Shown: positions 1-10,155 of the stretch, piece by piece
How positions within the stretch are numbered: position 1 is the stretch's first letter
Layout of the letters: each line of letters opens with the position of its first letter
Origin: Charina bottae
Lineage: Eukaryota; Chordata; Lepidosauria; Squamata; Charinaidae
Direction of reading: 5' to 3'
Length of the DNA: 64,000 nucleotides
Assembly (NCBI GenBank): GCA_023362775.1
Contig: JALMGJ010000008.1
Coordinates: 24,256,501 to 24,320,500 of the forward strand
Translations under genes and position numbers: made by a program
The notes under the pieces: generated by a model
Seen by the model: only the letters and a program-made list of their open reading frames with translations
The model's database searches: none
Told to the model about the DNA's origin: nothing

Positions 1-681
1 AACATGGAGGATTTTAAACAGATTTTCTCTGACTTCCACCAAGCTTTTATGCAAGCTATTCAGGACATTGCGGAAAATATGAGATCTAAAATGTGCCATC
101 AGGTTGGGGATGTGGTGGATGAAATCGAGGAATTCAACAGTGATAGAAATGTTTCTTCTAAGAGTGAGATTGGGATTTCTATTGAGATGCTGGATGAAGA
201 TCAGATAGTGGAGTTGGAGAAATTTAAGGGAGAGAGAGATCTGCAAGCAGTAAGTGAAGTTGACTTTCTGGTGGAATGCCATGAAAAAGGGGTCATTATG
301 TGTGGGAGATTTTTTGAAGAGAAACTGGAATTTTTGAGGGGGAAGTTGGGCCGTTTGATTTTTTTCAAGAGAAAAGCTCCGTACACATTGTTTGTTGTTG
401 TTGTTCAGTCGTTTAGTTGTGTCCGACTCTTCGTGACCTCATGGACCATAAATGCTCCGGTTTATTTTGAAGTGGGATAAGGGTTAAAGAATGTTTATCT
501 GAATTGCTTTAAGGGTTCGACTAATGTTATTTGCTTTTAAGGATTTGGATTAAGATTATTAGGGTATAAAAAAATGTTTATTTGGATGGTTTTAAGGATT
601 TGATTTAAGGCCACTGTTTTAATGTTTTGTTTGGTTAAACTGTTTTGTTAAAAGGAATAGAACTGTGAAAGACAAAAAAAA
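1..681 (+). mobile_element. L1-like nonautonomous retroelement, copy 1 (3' part)
   Basis: It begins in the middle of the family: an open frame from 4 (MEDFKQIFSDFHQAF and onward) matches the copy at 25349-27045. Its noncoding 3' part also matches (TTTATTTTGAAGTGGG near 462). It ends in an A-rich stretch near 680. The frame stays open longer than in the other copy, then runs into a short piece of BovB 3' sequence (about 390-450). It lies in a LARP7 intron or beyond it. Confidence 0.7.
390..450 (+). mobile_element. BovB 3'-end fragment
   Basis: About 60 bp (GTTGTTCAGTCGTTTAG, then CCGACTCTTCGTGACC) are nearly identical to the end of the BovB copy at 29030. The fragment sits inside the L1-like element and interrupts the match between the two copies of that family. 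Confidence 0.7.
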
Positions 682-963
682 AGCTAAGCTGTAAAAGGCC
701 AGAGGAGACAACAGCTGCAGCAAACATTAACAATTCAGTGGATGAAAATAAGGTAGAAGAATTAAACAAGGCCAAAAATTTCACAGAATACCTCTATAAA
801 AGCTAAGCCAGATTTTTTTAACATATATGCAACTGCACTAAGGAAGCAACAAGTGAAATATATTTGTACTACATTCTCAGTAGTAACATAATGAGCAGAA
901 GGAAGGCTTCAGGTTTAAATTTTGAAACTAACCTAAGAGAACTAACTGGGAAATAGTTAAGAT

Positions 964-1272
964 CAGGGTTTCTCAACCAGGGTTCTGTAGAACCCTAGGG
1001 TTCCGCGAGAGGTCACTAGGGGTTCCCTGGGAGATCACAATTTATTAAAAAACTTATTTCAAATTCAGGCAACTTCATATTAAAAAGGTGAGTTTCATTC
1101 TTTATTTTTTGTTTAAGAACACTGTTCATGCATATATACAGGCCTACACATGAAACAAATATAATAATTTTGTAACTTCTGGCCTATATTTGAGCCTGAA
1201 TGTGCAGGGGTTCCCCGAGGCTAGAAAAATATTTCAAGGATTCCTCCAGGGTCAAGGGGTTGAGAAAGGCTG
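964..1272. mobile_element. hAT-type nonautonomous element (GGGTTTCTCAACC)
   Basis: 309 bp flanked by a perfect 8-bp duplication (GTTAAGAT at 956-963 and 1273-1280). The ends are imperfect inverted repeats (CAGGGTTTCTCAACCAG and GGGTTGAGAAAGGCTG). There is no coding capacity. 8-bp duplications and CAG...CTG ends are marks of hAT elements. Confidence 0.85.
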
Positions 1273-1413
1273 GTTAAGATAAAAACAATTGATTCATTAA
1301 GGAAGTGAACTGACTTAGTGGGATATACTCAAAAAAAAATTAATTAAGTACTGAAGAAAAACATGAATATCTAATCTAGATATCCATAATTCTGTTTTAG
1401 AGAAACTCTAAAT

Positions 1414-1631
1414 CAGAGCTTTCCAAACTGTGTGTCGCGACACAAAAGTGTGTCGCCACACACAGCGTGGTGTGTCGCCACACCACCCGGAAGCGGCGGC
1501 GCCGCACGCCCCTCCGCGTCGCCACCGTGCGCACGCGCCGTTGCCGTATGCCCCCCCGCGCCATCGGCGTGCACACGCGCCACCGCACGCCCCCCGCGCC
1601 GTCGCCAGCGGCAGCACTTTGGAAAGCCCTG
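1414..1631. mobile_element. hAT-type element of the TGTCGCGACA family, copy 1
   Basis: 218 bp with an 8-bp duplication CTCTAAAT (1406-1413, 1632-1639). The ends are CAGAGCTTTCCAAACT and CTTTGGAAAGCCCTG. Near the left end is the palindrome TGTCGCGACA. The interior is GC-rich with trinucleotide-like runs, which explains several open frames without meaning. Confidence 0.88.
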
Positions 1632-1970
1632 CTCTAAATATTCAGTTCAATTAAAAATAAACTGCTGATCTGTGTATCTCAAACATATATTCTAACCCAA
1701 CTAGTGAATTATAAGGGGAAAAAGTGATTGTACTAGAAAAAATTGGAAACAGAATGTAAGTGATAAGATAAAAACGACAAAAATATTTTATATATTTATA
1801 TATTTTAAAAATTATATATATTTTAAATCCACATTTGGTAAAACAGATCTGATGAAACTCTGGGATTGGTAGGCAAAACCAGCAAAATGTGTATGTTATG
1901 AAGCTGATATTTCCACAGTTAGTATTAATTGCAGCTTAAGGTTTACATAAGCTAATTAAAGTTACAATGG

Positions 1971-2301
1971 CAGGGGCGTGGTGGCTCAGTGGGTAAGACG
2001 CCAGGCTTGTCGATCAGAAGGTCGCAAGTTCGGAGGTTCGAATCCCTAGCCCTTCGTGCGAAGTGAGCTCCTGCACTAGCCCCAGCTCTTGCCAACCTAG
2101 CAATTCGAAAGCATGCAAATGCAAGAAGATAAATAGGTACCACTTCGGTGGGTAGGTAACAGCGTTCCGCGCGCATCATGCAGCCACATGACCGTGGAAG
2201 CGTCTTCGGACAACGCTGGCTCTTCGGCTAACAAACGGAGATGAGCACCGGCCCCTAGAGTCGGACACGACTGCACAAATGTGCGGGGGGAACCTTTACC
2301 T
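1971..2301 (+). mobile_element. tRNA-derived SINE with BovB-like tail, full length
   Basis: Its head resembles a tRNA (A box GTGGCTCAGTGGGTAAGACG, B box GGTTCGAATCC). The body and the 3' part (TAGAGTCGGACACGACTGCA and AACCTTTACC) match the common squamate SINE/BovB tail. The duplication TTACAATGG flanks it (1962-1970, 2302-2310). It lies left of LARP7 exon 4. Confidence 0.85.
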
Positions 2302-2802
2302 TTACAATGGCCAAAAGCATTTTTTTCACAATTGTGGTAGTGGAAGATGTACCAGACCTAATTTAATTCAATGGATGGATTGCTCCCCTATTCCATTCTG
2401 ACATGTCAAGGAGAAGGGCTGAAGGGAAGAGAAACCTTTCTCCATTAATCCTGCTCCCTCAGACAAACTCTTATCCAACTGCCACCATCTACAGAGAAAA
2501 ATACAGTCTCCTCAGCACTCAGAAATTGAGGATTTTGAAGTGTTTTGCTTGAAAGGAAAGAGGAGGAGCTGGCAAACCCAAGGCTCTCCTGGCTTATCCT
2601 GAACAATGTTTATTGTTGTGCTCGAAGACAGCCAAAATGTTTGTGCCAACTGGCTGATACCCGAAGTTCTAAATAAAGGTACTTGGCAAGTTAAATATGT
2701 TTTACAATGCCCCAAATTCTACTTGAACAAAAACCATCACAATATTTAATTGGCTGTTTCTGAAGAAATATTAGAAGTGAAAGAAAATAGGCAATATCTT
2801 AC

Positions 2803-2886
2803 CACATATACTGTACGACTATCCACATCTCTTGGCTGATCACCCAAAGGTTGCCGCCTTCTGATCCTAGTTCCTTCTAAATCCAA
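2803..2886 (-). CDS. LARP7: LARP7 exon 4 (linker into RRM1)
   Basis: 84 nt (28 codons, phase 0 to 0) between a cttacag acceptor and a GTAAGA donor on the minus strand. It reads [15 protein letters not shown] and ends SRTVYV, the first strand of RRM1. This is the last LARP7 exon I can find in the window. Confidence 0.92.
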
Positions 2887-4374
2887 CTGTAAGGTATAAA
2901 ATTAAATTAAAAATCTATTCCACAATATTTCCTCATTTTGGCCTTACAGAATAAAAACAGAGTTTTCATACTCACTTCTACAACAGATGAACTTTTAACT
3001 GCTCGTGCAATCAATTTTCTGTCAGTGGTTAATTTTTTCATTTTGTTAAAAGAAACCAGAAGCGATATGTCAACATCTAAAATTAAAAGAATTAAAATTA
3101 GGATAGGAGATTGTAAAAGGAATTGGGAAAACTTGGGACACTGATCCTTGGGAGCTGCTTGTCAGAAGAAATGCTCAATTTTCCTGACTGGACAATGAGG
3201 GAAGAGGGAGAAGAATAATTGGTTTTAATGAAATTTGAACTCTCGAAAAGAGATGTCTAAGAAGAGCTGATCAGGAATAAGCCTGAGGTCACTATTTGCA
3301 CTTTAAATAGTCTTTACTGAAACAAAGAAGCAAGTTAAATAGTACAAATAATGTATACAATATACTTTTTGAAAAAAAGTCCTCTATTATTGGGTTCTGT
3401 AATAGAGCCTGTGATTGAATTAATTCATAAATTACTCCACAAAATTCTTCATTACATTTCAGATAACAACTGTACATGGTTATAATGCAATGTAACTATC
3501 AGATGAGCTTCCAGGAAGGAATCCCATAAAAAGAAGTCCACCTTCAAGAACACTTCCTACTGCTTTGCATAGCACAACTGACGAAGTCTAATATATGAAG
3601 AGATATCCCTTTCTATTATTTGAACTATTTATGATTTTAAAGTACAAGCATTTAAATTAGTCAGAAAAGCAACAGATGGCCAGTTGTTGTTTTTAAATAA
3701 ACTAAATATACTGTAGTGATATCTGCCAAAACTAACAGATATCTGTAATAATTTATTTTATTTTTATTTATTTATTTATCTATTTATTTATTTATTTATT
3801 TTCTATCCCGCCTTTATTATTTTTATAAATAACTCAAGGTGGCGAACATACCTAATATTCCTTCCTATTTTCCCCACAACAACAACCTTGTGAGGTGAAT
3901 TGGGCTGAGAGTGACTGGCCCAAGGTCACCCAGCCGGCTTTCATGCCTAAGGCGGGACTAGAACTCTCAAACTCCTGGTTTCTAGCCCGTTGACTTAACT
4001 ACTAGACCAAACTGGCTCTCACAATTGTTATAATTGTTATAATCATATAATTGGTTCATATGTATTTCATAATACATATGAACCAACAGGAATTATTTTT
4101 CCAAGAGCTGCATATCAGTAATAATGTATTTTATTGCTAGTTAAAAAAACAGACTCACATCCATCTCTAGATTTTTCTATTTGTTCTCGGAGAAATTTGT
4201 CTTTGTGAAGATTGACATCACCAAACCAGAAGTCAACTTGCTTTGCTATATCTGAAAGCACCTGTTTAACTCTAGATCTTTTCTTTTTTTCTCGTTCCTT
4301 TCTTTGTTCAGTAGTTTCTTTTTCCATAATTTTGCTTCTTATACTTTCTGTCTCCATTCCTATCACACTGTCAT
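2803..4374 (-). CDS. LARP7: LARP7, 5' part (coding exons 2-4), La-related protein 7
   Basis: LARP7 is the La-related protein that binds the U-rich 3' end of 7SK snRNA and holds the 7SK snRNP together, which sequesters P-TEFb in the nucleus. On the minus strand three exons join in phase: 4357-4159 (starting METES, like other vertebrate LARP7), 3076-2976 and 2886-2803, giving the first 128 residues. They encode a charged Lys/Glu-rich N terminus followed by the La motif ([18 protein letters not shown], then [16 protein letters not shown]) and end at RTVYV, where RRM1 begins. The next exon (RRM1 proper) is not found between 1 and 2800, so the gene continues left of the window. In mammals the miR-302/367 cluster lies in a later LARP7 intron, which is not included here. 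The gene is divergent from ZGRF1. Identification rests on close similarity to the family sequence I know. Confidence 0.93.
2976..3076 (-). CDS. LARP7: LARP7 exon 3 (second half of La motif)
   Basis: 101 nt from a ttttag acceptor to a GTGAGT donor on the minus strand. With the base carried over from exon 2 it reads [16 protein letters not shown], then [14 protein letters not shown], the winged-helix end of the La motif. The phase is consistent on both sides. Confidence 0.93.
3753..3800. repeat. (TTTA)n simple repeat
   Basis: TTTA-type tetranucleotide run directly after the SINE tail, typical of slippage in a SINE tail. Confidence 0.8.
3799..4019 (-). mobile_element. Sauria-type SINE
   Basis: Read on the minus strand it starts GAGCCAGTTTGGTCTAGTAG, passes GAGTTCTAGTCCCGCCTTAG and GTGACCTTGGGCCAGTCAC, and ends in an AT-rich tail next to (TTTA)n. 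It lies in the LARP7 intron between exons 2 and 3. Confidence 0.8.
4159..4374 (-). CDS. LARP7: LARP7 exon 2 (start codon and first half of La motif)
   Basis: The acceptor (ttttcag on the minus strand) lies just right of 4374. 17 nt of 5' UTR precede the ATG at 4357-4355. The exon encodes 66 residues plus one base and ends at a GTGAGT donor (4158-4153) after KSRDG. An in-frame upstream GTG gives a longer open frame, but the METES start matches the family. Confidence 0.93.
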
Positions 4375-5639
4375 CTGAAAATTAATAAAGCACAATTATC
4401 ATTTTCAACTTAAGTGCATCCATTTTATACTTACAACATTACACAGCAGTGTTAACTAGCAAAGTAATTTAAAGAATTGATCTTTTTCTCAAAAAATGTA
4501 TATCGAGGAGAGCCAAATTGAAGAGGGCTGCTCAATGGGAAACAACAAAGGACTAAATTAGCAAACATGAAGCTACTAATTAAAAGAATAATAGCCTGGA
4601 AAGTTTCAGTAGTACTTTGCTATTTCACATTCCTCAAACCAGCACTACAATTTTATTCTATTTTAAAAACATAGCATTCTGGAAAAACAGTATGGCAGTG
4701 CACAGCAGAAAATGCATTTGTTTGCATTTATCACAAAACACAAGGAAAGAAAAAATAGCAGTTCTTGCTGTATATGCAAGACATACAAGTACTTGAGCAA
4801 AAATATAAATATTGAAACAGCAACTTAACATTCAAAAATAACCAGAGTTAATGGCATAATCCCCAATCCACACTTTGAAATGTGGATTCACTGAACCCAA
4901 TAACTCAATCCCAAGTAAAATATGAAAGTGACAATCTTGTGCTACCAGAAATGTCCATTTCTGCTATATGATTTGTCATGAGAATTAAAGAATACTAACA
5001 GACGTTTGGACTGGACAGCTATAATAAATCTTATAAATAATAACATGTTCTAAGTAGAGAGAAAAATGCTCTTGGACATCAGCAAAATTTTAACTGTTAC
5101 AAAGGTAAGTATTCCATACAACAATCATTCTCACATCACTTTGCCAATGAGACAGTAATATGTTAGAACCATGAACTAGAATACATACAAATGTACCTCC
5201 TGCTGTGAGATTACCATTCACAATGATTAAGGACAATGTATTTCCAATTAAAACTCCAAGGGAAAAGAAGGCCACAGTTTCCCAAGTGGGCAAATATGCA
5301 ACATCAATGCAACATTTCTTATTAAGATCTTTTACTTTTCATGTTAAGAATATGCAGCTCGCTACATAAATTAACATATAGAATTCACTATCAAAAAGCT
5401 AAGTCTCTGCCCCCACAATGGCGAAAGTAACTATCCCTCCTGAATGCTTTCAAGAATCCAAAGACAAGCCAGCAACTGTTGGAAACAGAATGTTTACCGT
5501 TTATCCCAGCTTACTTTGATCTAGAAGGCACTTTCTATTTTTCCGCAAGAACAAAAAGTTAATGAAAGCACTTTTAAAAAGGTCTTTTAAAGCAGCTAAT
5601 CAGGCGGGACTGAAAATCTGGCACGCAATTTCACAGGGC

Positions 5640-6540
5640 TTTTAAGTGCCACAAAGCCCTTCTTTTGCTTGGGATGGTAAGAGCACGAACTGTCCGTCCT
5701 CCAACCGCAATGATCAGCCTGGAAAAGCGAGGAGATGAGAACCTGCCCGTCGCTGTTGCCTCCTGCCGAACAAGGACAGGGCGGAGCTTTGAAGAACCCA
5801 AAGAAGCTGCAGCGCCCTGCCTCCACTTAGGGCTCCCCATAATGAGCAGCAGCAGCGGCTACTTAGGCTCTGCACCTGGCAGAGACTTCTTGGCTGCGAG
5901 TGATGGAGATGCAGCCCAACGTACCCGGAGGATAGCAAGTGGGGCGTGCCAGCCCTAAACCTATGAATCTCACCAGCTCAACGGGTTGCGGGCAAAGCCC
6001 TATACTATACATCACCTGGAGCTGCTCAGCGGGAAGGCAACAATTTCTAGGACACGATCCCATTAGCAGCAGACTTTACACTCGACCCACCGTTCCTCAC
6101 AGCATCAGCCAAACGAAAGAGGGCGGGCCCCGCAGCACGCGCGCGTACAGATAACGTCAGCAGCCCAACGATCTCGACAGTTAAACAGGCTTATTCACGA
6201 CTCCGCCTCCCACCCCCCACCCGCGCAGCACGCACCGTGCCGCCGAGGCCCTTCGGTTCAGGTTCGCCATGCGCAAGGGAGAAGAAGGGGTTAAATCCCC
6301 CCACCCCTTCGTACCCACGTGCTCTCGAACGGACCTGACGCCACGAACCAAGGTGAGGGGTTCAGAGCAACGTCATACTCTAAGCTGCTGGAAGCCCCAA
6401 CTCTCCCTCCCGCCCCGTCAACAATGTAGTATTAAAAGCTCGCGCGACACGCGGGAGACGCCGCTCTTCCTGGATTTTATTGGCTGACTGAAAGGCCAGC
6501 GAGCCTCGCTCTGCGCAGGCGCACATAAGAGTCTTTATAA
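5640..6540. promoter_or_regulatory. CpG-rich divergent promoter, LARP7 (-) / ZGRF1 (+)
   Basis: This is the only CpG-dense stretch between the first LARP7 coding exon and ZGRF1. Visible elements: an NRF1-like GCGCAGGCGC near 6513, an inverted CCAAT box (ATTGGCTG) near 6478, CRE half sites (ACGTCA) near 6154 and 6370, and an E-box CACGTG near 6317. Possible noncoding first-exon donors are GTGAGG on the minus strand near 6102 and GTGAGG on the plus strand at 6353. The two genes are arranged head to head in mammals too. Exact start sites cannot be read from the sequence alone. Confidence 0.7.
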
Positions 6541-6630
6541 CGGAGGAGCGATGAAGGTTCTCACGTTCCCATTATGGATCCCATAGAGATAGAAAAAGTT
6601 TAAACATGCTCACGCGCCTTTAGAAAACTG

Positions 6631-6721
6631 TTTTTCAAACTTGGCAACTTTAAGAGGTGGGGACTTCAACTCTTTTTTGAAGTTGAAGTCCCCACCTCTT
6701 AAAGTTACCAAGTTTGAAAAA
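6631..6721. mobile_element. Palindromic MITE (foldback element)
   Basis: Two nearly perfect inverted arms (AACTTTAAGAGGTGGGGACT and its complement) separated by a short TTTTTTG spacer. It resembles the longer palindromic element at 54423 and lies just right of the LARP7/ZGRF1 CpG island. Confidence 0.75.
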
Positions 6722-7319
6722 TAGTGGTTTAGAACCGTTCGGTAGCAACGAAATGGCTTTTAGCGTCAACGATTCCAGAGCGATTTCAGAGCTACATTGT
6801 TCTATCCTTATGCCACCTCGTACTACTATTAAAACGATAGGAACGGTAGAACGCTTGCATTTTATCACTGGAAATTGGGATAGAATCCCAGTCAAAAAGA
6901 CCAGAGAAAACAGTATTTTTATCTACCAGAATAGGTGAAAAATGCGTAGGATTTTATCTGACAGCGCAAGTTAGAATCCGTTTGAATCTCACTGAATTAG
7001 CTGATCTTGGAAACTAAGCAAAGCTGACCCAATTAGGGCTTGTATGCGGGACGGCCTGGGATTTCAACGCTTTCACTAGGCAGAGAAATCTGGGGGGAAA
7101 TTCAGAAAAAAGAAGTGGCAGACGACGTGCACCGTGGCTACTGCCACCAGGACTCGACCTTGACTTTACGCTAAATTCAGCAGGGCTCCTTCCTAGTAGA
7201 TGCGACTAGAACTGCAGCCCTCGCCTCCTTCCGTCCAAGCTCAGACTAGTACCGTTCTATCCGTATCAACTTTATGATTAAAAACCCTCCAATATTTTGC
7301 GCTGGAAGCTACTTTAATG

Positions 7320-7424
7320 TCCGTCCGGGAGTCGGAGATTATGACGGTGCAGCCTTTTCGTCTCTATGGTATTTGTCGCGTCGCGGAGACGTCATCGCAC
7401 CTGTAGAGCGGGAAAATTCACAAG
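7320..7424 (+). promoter_or_regulatory. Candidate ZGRF1 noncoding exon 1 and CRE promoter element
   Basis: A second small CpG-rich patch contains a full CRE-type GACGTCAT (7388-7395) and a good donor, CAAG|GTAAGA, at 7424/7425. It could be the first exon of ZGRF1, whose coding start lies 2.7 kb downstream behind a clear acceptor at 10079/10080. The alternative is the donor at 6353 in the main CpG island. Only transcript data can choose between them. Confidence 0.4.
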
Positions 7425-7599
7425 GTAAGACTCTCGTGAGAGAGAATGAGGGGCGTTTCTGCTGTCCCTCATCCATGCGATACTTGTCGCTTGTGAGCGA
7501 GTCCGGTCGGCAAGCTTATAGGCGCCCTTTTGCCTACCTGGCTGAGGACTGCGATACATAGATCCCTCAGTAGGTGTGATATGCAATCCGTTTTATACC

Positions 7600-7917
7600 T
7601 GTACTCTTTTGGCTCAGCGGGTAAGGCTTGTGGGTGGGAAGATCGCAAGGAGGTTCGAATCCCTAGCCCCGCGTGACGGAGTGAGCTCCCGCACTAGCTC
7701 CAGCTCTTGCCAACCTAGCATTTCAAAAGCATGCAAATGCAAGTAGATGAATAGGTACCACTTTGGTGGGTAGGTAACAGCGTTCCGCGCATGTCATGCT
7801 GGCCACATGACCGTGGAAGCATCTTCGGACAACGCTGGCTCTTCGGCTAACAAACGGAGATGAGCACCCTAAAGTCGGACACAACTGCACAAATGTGCGG
7901 CGGGAACCTTTACCTTT
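7600..7917 (+). mobile_element. tRNA-derived SINE with BovB-like tail, copy 2
   Basis: Same family as 1971-2301, with a slightly damaged A box (TTGGCTCAGCGGGTAAGG), B box GGTTCGAATCC, and the end GGGAACCTTTACC. It lies between the candidate ZGRF1 exon 1 and the start-codon exon. Confidence 0.8.
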
Positions 7918-8301
7918 TTAACGTCAGATTTGGGTGCCATTTCTTTTCCTTATCCTCTAATGAAAAAGAGAGTGAGCGGATGCATCCAGTTTGATATCTT
8001 ATTACCGCTGCAGAGTTCAAAGTTATGATAACTTGGAATGGCAGTCTTTTAAGGTAGGGGCGGGCAATATATGGTCCCCAGACCCCCACCCAACTGCGCT
8101 GATGAATTTCAGTCCAGTAATTGCTGAAAATCAACAGTGCGGCTTCTTGTTATTGTATGATAGGAAACCCATAAATATTGTAGTATAGGTCCTAAAATAG
8201 GCTTAAGGCGATTTTGTTTAAAAAGCCCCCACATCCTTAAAAAAATTGAAATTTTATGCTCTATACATGTCTATGAAGGTTCTCAGTCATCCAGGTGGAA
8301 T

Positions 8302-8427
8302 TGTCTGTAGCTTGAATCATGTCAACTGGATTTCTATTTTCTCAGTGGAAACGTTTCCTTGGATAAGGAGCGAAACGTTTCCACTGAGAAAATAGAAATC
8401 CAGTTGACATGATTCAAGCTACAGACA
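8302..8427. repeat. Perfect inverted repeat, 56-nt arms, 14-nt loop
   Basis: Arms 8302-8357 and 8372-8427 are exact reverse complements over 56 nt, centred on GGATAAGGAG. The transcript would form a stable hairpin. Part of the sequence (GAAGGTTCTCAGTCATCCAG just upstream) resembles a dispersed vertebrate repeat that I cannot name with certainty. Confidence 0.85.
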
Positions 8428-9388
8428 TATGCTCTATACAGTATATCATAGCTATCCCCACGTTCCGTCTGAGCCTAATCCCAACTCTACCTAAAGAAAT
8501 TCAATGTGCAAAGGGTTGCTACCAGAAACTTGCCTGTTTCTCAGATATTTAATCTATGTAACCCAGTTCTTGCATAGAAGCATTTTGCAGAGAAAGAGCC
8601 ATATAAATCAGCCTTAAATCCATGAAAGAAAAGGAGGATAGAAATGTAATGAATAAGAAATAATTTTCTGTATTGTAATTTAACTTCATATAATTTGTTG
8701 ATAAGAAGGAAGGGCAGGATGAAAATGTGATTAATAAATTAAAACGGAGCAACATCTGGCATGTGTAGAGTTAATGGTAAAATAAAAAAATAGGTTGGCA
8801 ATAATGGCTAGAATTGTAAATATATCTTTAGCAAGTCTGATATGCAGTGATTATGTGTTATCAATTTAGTGGTGACCCTTAGCGACCACATAAATAGACC
8901 TTCTCCCGGATTATCTCTCCCCAACCTGGCTCTTCAGGTCTCCCAGTGGTGCACCCATTGCTGCTGTAATCAGGTCCTTCTTTCTTCCACCTTTCCCAGC
9001 ATTATGGACTTCTCAAGGGAGTTGGGTCTTTGCAAAATATGATAATTTGAGCCTGGTCATGAGAACTCTGGATTGATTTGCTCTGTGATTCTTTAAATAA
9101 TCAATTAGCTTGATAGTTAATCTCATTATTACGTAATTACAGACTGAAAGTTTTGCACAGAAAAAATTAAGTGAGACATCTTATGGTTATTACATGGAAC
9201 TGAATATATTGGAGGAATGTATTAGAATTATTAAAATTATTAAAATCAACAAAATTTAAAAAAATCTTTTTAAAAAACCTGAGAATAACTTGCTGATTAA
9301 GGGATATCATGTAGCTAAGGCTACATTCCTTTAGAGATTTATCTGTATCCATTTGAAACAAGATTTACTTCTAAAGAAATGTTTAGGG

Positions 9389-9823
9389 CAGGGGTCGGCA
9401 AACTTTTTATGCCGGGAGCCATTTTGGCATGCTCGTGCACATTTTGAAATGCTCGAGAGCCAGGGGGTGGGGTTTGCGGGCGGGGGCCAATCGCGTGTAA
9501 GGGGGCGGGGTTTCCTGGAGAAGAAACAGAGACGCTGATTGGTGGAGGCGTCCTTCCTTCTGAGCTTCCACCAATCAGCGTCTCTGTTTCTTCTCCAGGG
9601 TTCTTCTCCTGGAGAAGAAACAGAGACGCTGATTGGTGGAGGCGTCCTTCCTTCTGAGCCTCCACCAATCAGCGCGCGCCAAAGGAGAGCAGAGAGGCGG
9701 GCTGAAGCCTGCTGCTTCCGGAGACCGGCTTTCTGGATGTCGGGCGGCAGAGAGAGAGAGAGAGCCAGAGTCAAGGGGCCAAAGAGCCAGATCTGGCTCG
9801 CGAGCCGCCATTTCCGACCCTTG
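9389..9823. mobile_element. hAT-type element (GGGGTCGGCAAAC)
   Basis: 435 bp with a perfect 8-bp duplication GTTTAGGG (9381-9388, 9824-9831) and terminal repeats CAGGGGTCGGCAAAC / TTTCCGACCCTTG. The interior holds two tandem units of about 94 bp (starting 9515 and 9609), each containing a hairpin built on ATTGGTGGA/TCCACCAAT. The overlapping open frames are by-products. Confidence 0.85.
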
Positions 9824-10079
9824 GTTTAGGGCAATATACTGCTTGGTTGCAATTTTAAAAACATTTGCTCTAGAATAATTTCCATTGAAACTGGGACTTC
9901 TAGATGTACATTTGTTATATTGCATTGTAAATCACCTTTTGAACTTTAGAGAATTCATATTCCTGTTAAGGGGATTTGGAATGGAAACAATATGAGATGA
10001 AATTTAAAAAAACTATAATAAATATTTAACTTTGAATTTCAGAGATGAAGTTGATTTAACAGGATTTTTCCCTCTCCAG

Positions 10080-10155
10080 GTGGTGTGATGGTTGGAAGTG
10101 AAAGCAGGTGGTATGATCTTAGTATGCCCAAATAATGGCTTATCAGGAATTTATT
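10080..10155 (+). CDS. ZGRF1: ZGRF1 first coding exon (start codon)
   Basis: The acceptor ctctccag lies at 10079. The ATG at 10135 reads MAYQEFI up to a GTGAGT donor at 10156. Joined to the next exon this gives MAYQEFIVLYTHQKTKKSK, matching the N terminus of vertebrate ZGRF1, which fixes the start. Confidence 0.9.

Noticed and set aside
4..480. 158-codon frame MEDFKQ at the left edge as a host gene
   Set aside because: The same sequence occurs at 26350 inside an element with an 18-bp target duplication, and the end of the frame is a BovB fragment, so it is a mobile-element frame.
1985..2055. tRNA gene (A and B boxes); also 7612 and 24286
   Set aside because: The cloverleaf is incomplete, and the sequence continues into a SINE body with target duplication, so these are SINE heads.
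1..2800. miR-302/367 cluster or LARP7 RRM1 exon
   Set aside because: Looked for because LARP7 carries both further downstream. I found no RRM1-like translation and no AAGUGCUU-type seed hairpin in this stretch.
5596..6154. Overlapping frames in both directions in the CpG island
   Set aside because: GC-rich DNA keeps several frames open. None joins in phase with LARP7 or ZGRF1 exons.
8358..8375. Hammerhead ribozyme (GGATAAGGAGCGAAAC)
   Set aside because: The CTGATGA core is absent and the surrounding hairpin pairs the wrong segments. The resemblance stops at CGAAAC.
9331..9925. Several overlapping frames of 60-147 codons
   Set aside because: They all fall in the GC-rich repeated interior of a hAT element and read it in every frame. 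The same applies to 1397-1668, 32853-33274, 44201-44898 and 52199-52666.
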